Of a stretch of 64,000 nt of DNA, positions 62,560 to 64,000 are shown piece after piece. Position 1 is the first letter of the stretch. Each line of letters begins with the position of its first letter. This DNA comes from Lucifugimonas sp038150225 (lineage in GTDB: Bacteria; Chloroflexota; Dehalococcoidia; Lucifugimonadales; Lucifugimonadaceae), in NCBI GenBank assembly GCA_038150225.1, contig JAYQWG010000005.1:4315-68314 (forward strand), read 5' to 3'. Made by a program: the position numbers and the translations under genes. Below the pieces are notes generated by a model. That model saw only the letters and a program-made list of their open reading frames with translations, was not told where the DNA came from and did not search any database.

Positions 62560-64000
62560 CTCGTCATGAACTCGGCGATTCGTTCGCCGATCATCATTGC
62601 TGGTGAATTCGTGTTCGCCCGAGGACAGTCGGGCATGATGGAGAGATCGCACACTCTCAGGGCTTCGACGCCCTTCACCCGACCGTACTGATCCACCACC
62701 GCCATTGGGTCGCTATCAGGCCCCATTTTTGCCGTGCAGGAAACGTGATGCATTGTGTGAGCATTCGCGAGCAACCACTCGTTCAAAGTGTCGTCGTTTT
62801 CAAGGTGACGAGGTAGCGGGTCGATCAACTCTTCAAGGATTGGAGCGTAGGACTCATGTTTACCGAACTCGATGTGCATTTTCACCGCCTCGCGCATGCG
62901 GGACAGATCGTACGGATGATCGAGCAAGTTGTAATCGAGGAACAGCTGGTCGTGCGGATCTGATGAAACGAGACGCATTTCACCAGCGGCTTTAGCAAGA
63001 TACAAACCGGCACTCATCAGGAATTCTCGTGAGACTGAATTCCATCGCATGACGGCGATCATGTCGTTACGCAATTCACTTCCGCGAGCCGTGTAACGAA
63101 GGGCGGTCTTTTGAGGGCCCTGAAGGACGTCTGGCATCGGGAAGTCGTCTGCGGCACGCCAGCGGACGTGAACTGAAGGGTGATCTCGTAAGTTCTGCCC
63201 AACTCCCGGCGAATCGACTACTACTTCTATGTCGTGGGCTTCGAGCTGGCCAGTTGGACCAATACCTGAGTGCATCAACAAATGGGGAGACCCGATTGGT
63301 CCTGCGCTAAGCACTACTTCGTCCGCATAAACCTGTTCTATTCTGCCTTTTCGCTCGTATTCGACTCCGACGGCTCGCCCGTCTTCGATAAGCACTCGTC
63401 GAGTGAAGCACTCTGAGTCGATCGAGAAATTCGATCGGTCCCGTGCCATCGAGAGATACCCGATTGCAGTGCTCCAACGGATCCCATCAGGATTGTTGAG
63501 GGGGAGAGGTCCGACGCCGCTGGAAGCTGGATGATTGTGGTCTTCGGTTCGCGAGAACCCTGCATCAGTTACAGCGTTAATGAAAGCTGCCTGGTCATCA
63601 ACTAACTCATCGGGCTGGTATCGCCGGATGACGATTGGTCCGTCATTCCCGTGGTACTGGTCTGAAATATCCAGGTCGTTTTCCAGCCGTTTCATCACCG
63701 GCAAGACTTTCTCGTACGACCATTCGTCGTTGCCTTCAGAAACCCAATAATCGAAGTCTTCTGGTATTGCTCGGAGGTAGACCTGACCGTTGATTGCCGA
63801 TGTCCCGCCCGTGATTTTCCCACGAGGGACATCCATGTTCTCGTGAAGCCGTGTGGCGCGGGCTTTGAAACCCCAGTTGTGTTCCCCATCAGGGTCGATT
63901 GCGAGATCTATTCCGGTCGCGTGACCTTGAAGAATCTCGTCAGGCAACTCGTCGAGATTGGCATAGTCTTTGCCAGCCTCAATCAGCAGTACCTGACGGT
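62556..64000 (-). CDS. GMC-family FAD-dependent oxidoreductase (partial, N-terminus outside window)
   Basis: At least 480 residues of a glucose-methanol-choline oxidoreductase; the frame is open to the right edge. QVLLIEAGKD from the FAD-binding fold, GKITGGTSAINGQVYLR (the GGSS-type motif with Thr), SAGPIGSPHLLMHSGIG (second GMC signature) and the C-terminal HHVSCTAKMG and CPRANTNSPAMMIGE (catalytic His and Asn positions) are present. It oxidises alcohols or sugars with FAD. Large sets of flavin enzymes are typical of SAR202. It overlaps the lepB stop by 4 bp and is convergent with it. Confidence 0.93.
   Translation of the reverse strand, partial: RQVLLIEAGKDYANLDELPDEILQGHATGIDLAIDPDGEHNWGFKARATRLHENMDVPRGKITGGTSAINGQVYLRAIPEDFDYWVSEGNDEWSYEKVLPVMKRLENDLDISDQYHGNDGPIVIRRYQPDELVDDQAAFINAVTDAGFSRTEDHNHPASSGVGPLPLNNPDGIRWSTAIGYLSMARDRSNFSIDSECFTRRVLIEDGRAVGVEYERKGRIEQVYADEVVLSAGPIGSPHLLMHSGIGPTGQLEAHDIEVVVDSPGVGQNLRDHPSVHVRWRAADDFPMPDVLQGPQKTALRYTARGSELRNDMIAVMRWNSVSREFLMSAGLYLAKAAGEMRLVSSDPHDQLFLDYNLLDHPYDLSRMREAVKMHIEFGKHESYAPILEELIDPLPRHLENDDTLNEWLLANAHTMHHVSCTAKMGPDSDPMAVVDQYGRVKGVEALRVCDLSIMPDCPRANTNSPAMMIGERIAEFMTS

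Noticed and set aside
1..64000. CRISPR arrays, insertion sequences, phage genes, attachment sites, replication origin
   Set aside because: No spaced repeats, transposases, integrases, terminal inverted repeats or DnaA-box clusters were seen.

Overview
The window is a bacterial chromosome segment of roughly even base composition, with densely packed genes and no mobile elements, phage genes or CRISPR arrays. The gene set points to a Chloroflexota bacterium of the Dehalococcoidia, most likely the marine SAR202 group. The pointers are a B12-dependent ribonucleotide reductase, a division cluster without peptidoglycan-synthesis genes, and a long catabolic stretch (enolase-superfamily, amidase, MlrC, CehA, D-2-hydroxyacid dehydrogenase and GMC oxidoreductase families). 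This placement is inferred from gene content; no 16S rRNA gene is present.

Layout. 1-683 is a truncated PdxA-family gene. 812-3886 is nrdR-nrdJ with a candidate NrdR-controlled promoter. 4560-8648 is a minimal mraZ-rsmH-ftsA-ftsZ cluster with MraZ operator repeats. 8909-18458 is a plus-strand housekeeping run (mogA/moaB-like, trmD, rplS, priA, def, secD, secF, nfo, a zincin). 18458-22458 holds a phosphodiesterase and a sensor kinase frame broken by two in-frame stops. 22462-27946 is a minus-strand group (selB, hemW, unknown, ychF, DUF1232). 28008-31386 has holA, a TPR lipoprotein and a DUF3179 lipoprotein broken by an in-frame TGA. 31482-53757 is the catabolic/accessory stretch, which also carries uppP, an ABC exporter crossed by a 100-N gap, and tRNA-Glu/tRNA-Gln. 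53754-59032 is dinB plus the riboflavin operon (dcd-ribD-ribE-ribBA-ribH). 59167-62559 is an envelope module (SIMPL lipoprotein, anti-sigma factor, ECF sigma, signal peptidase I). 62556-64000 is a GMC oxidoreductase cut by the right edge.

How the genes work together. The housekeeping blocks cover dNTP supply, division, translation, protein export, DNA repair and flavin synthesis. Riboflavin synthesis would supply FMN/FAD to flavoenzymes such as the GMC oxidoreductase. The accessory block can be read as oxidative breakdown of sugar acids and amide- or ester-linked organic matter: a uronate-dehydrogenase-like SDR, a phosphotriesterase/lactonase-like hydrolase, a beta-propeller protein, an enolase-superfamily dehydratase, a DapA-type lyase, three tandem D-2-hydroxyacid dehydrogenases and several hydrolases. 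That pathway is inference; substrates are not fixed by the sequence.

Most notable. Two genes are broken by three in-frame stop codons with no frameshift, and two others (mogA-like and ribD) have a Shine-Dalgarno motif followed by ATA instead of ATG. All five are single G:C-to-A:T transitions away from a normal codon. They may share one cause (sequence error or damage, mutational decay, or recoding) that read mapping could settle. The N gap is flanked by an exact 55-bp repeat and closes in frame, so it is an assembly artefact rather than biology.
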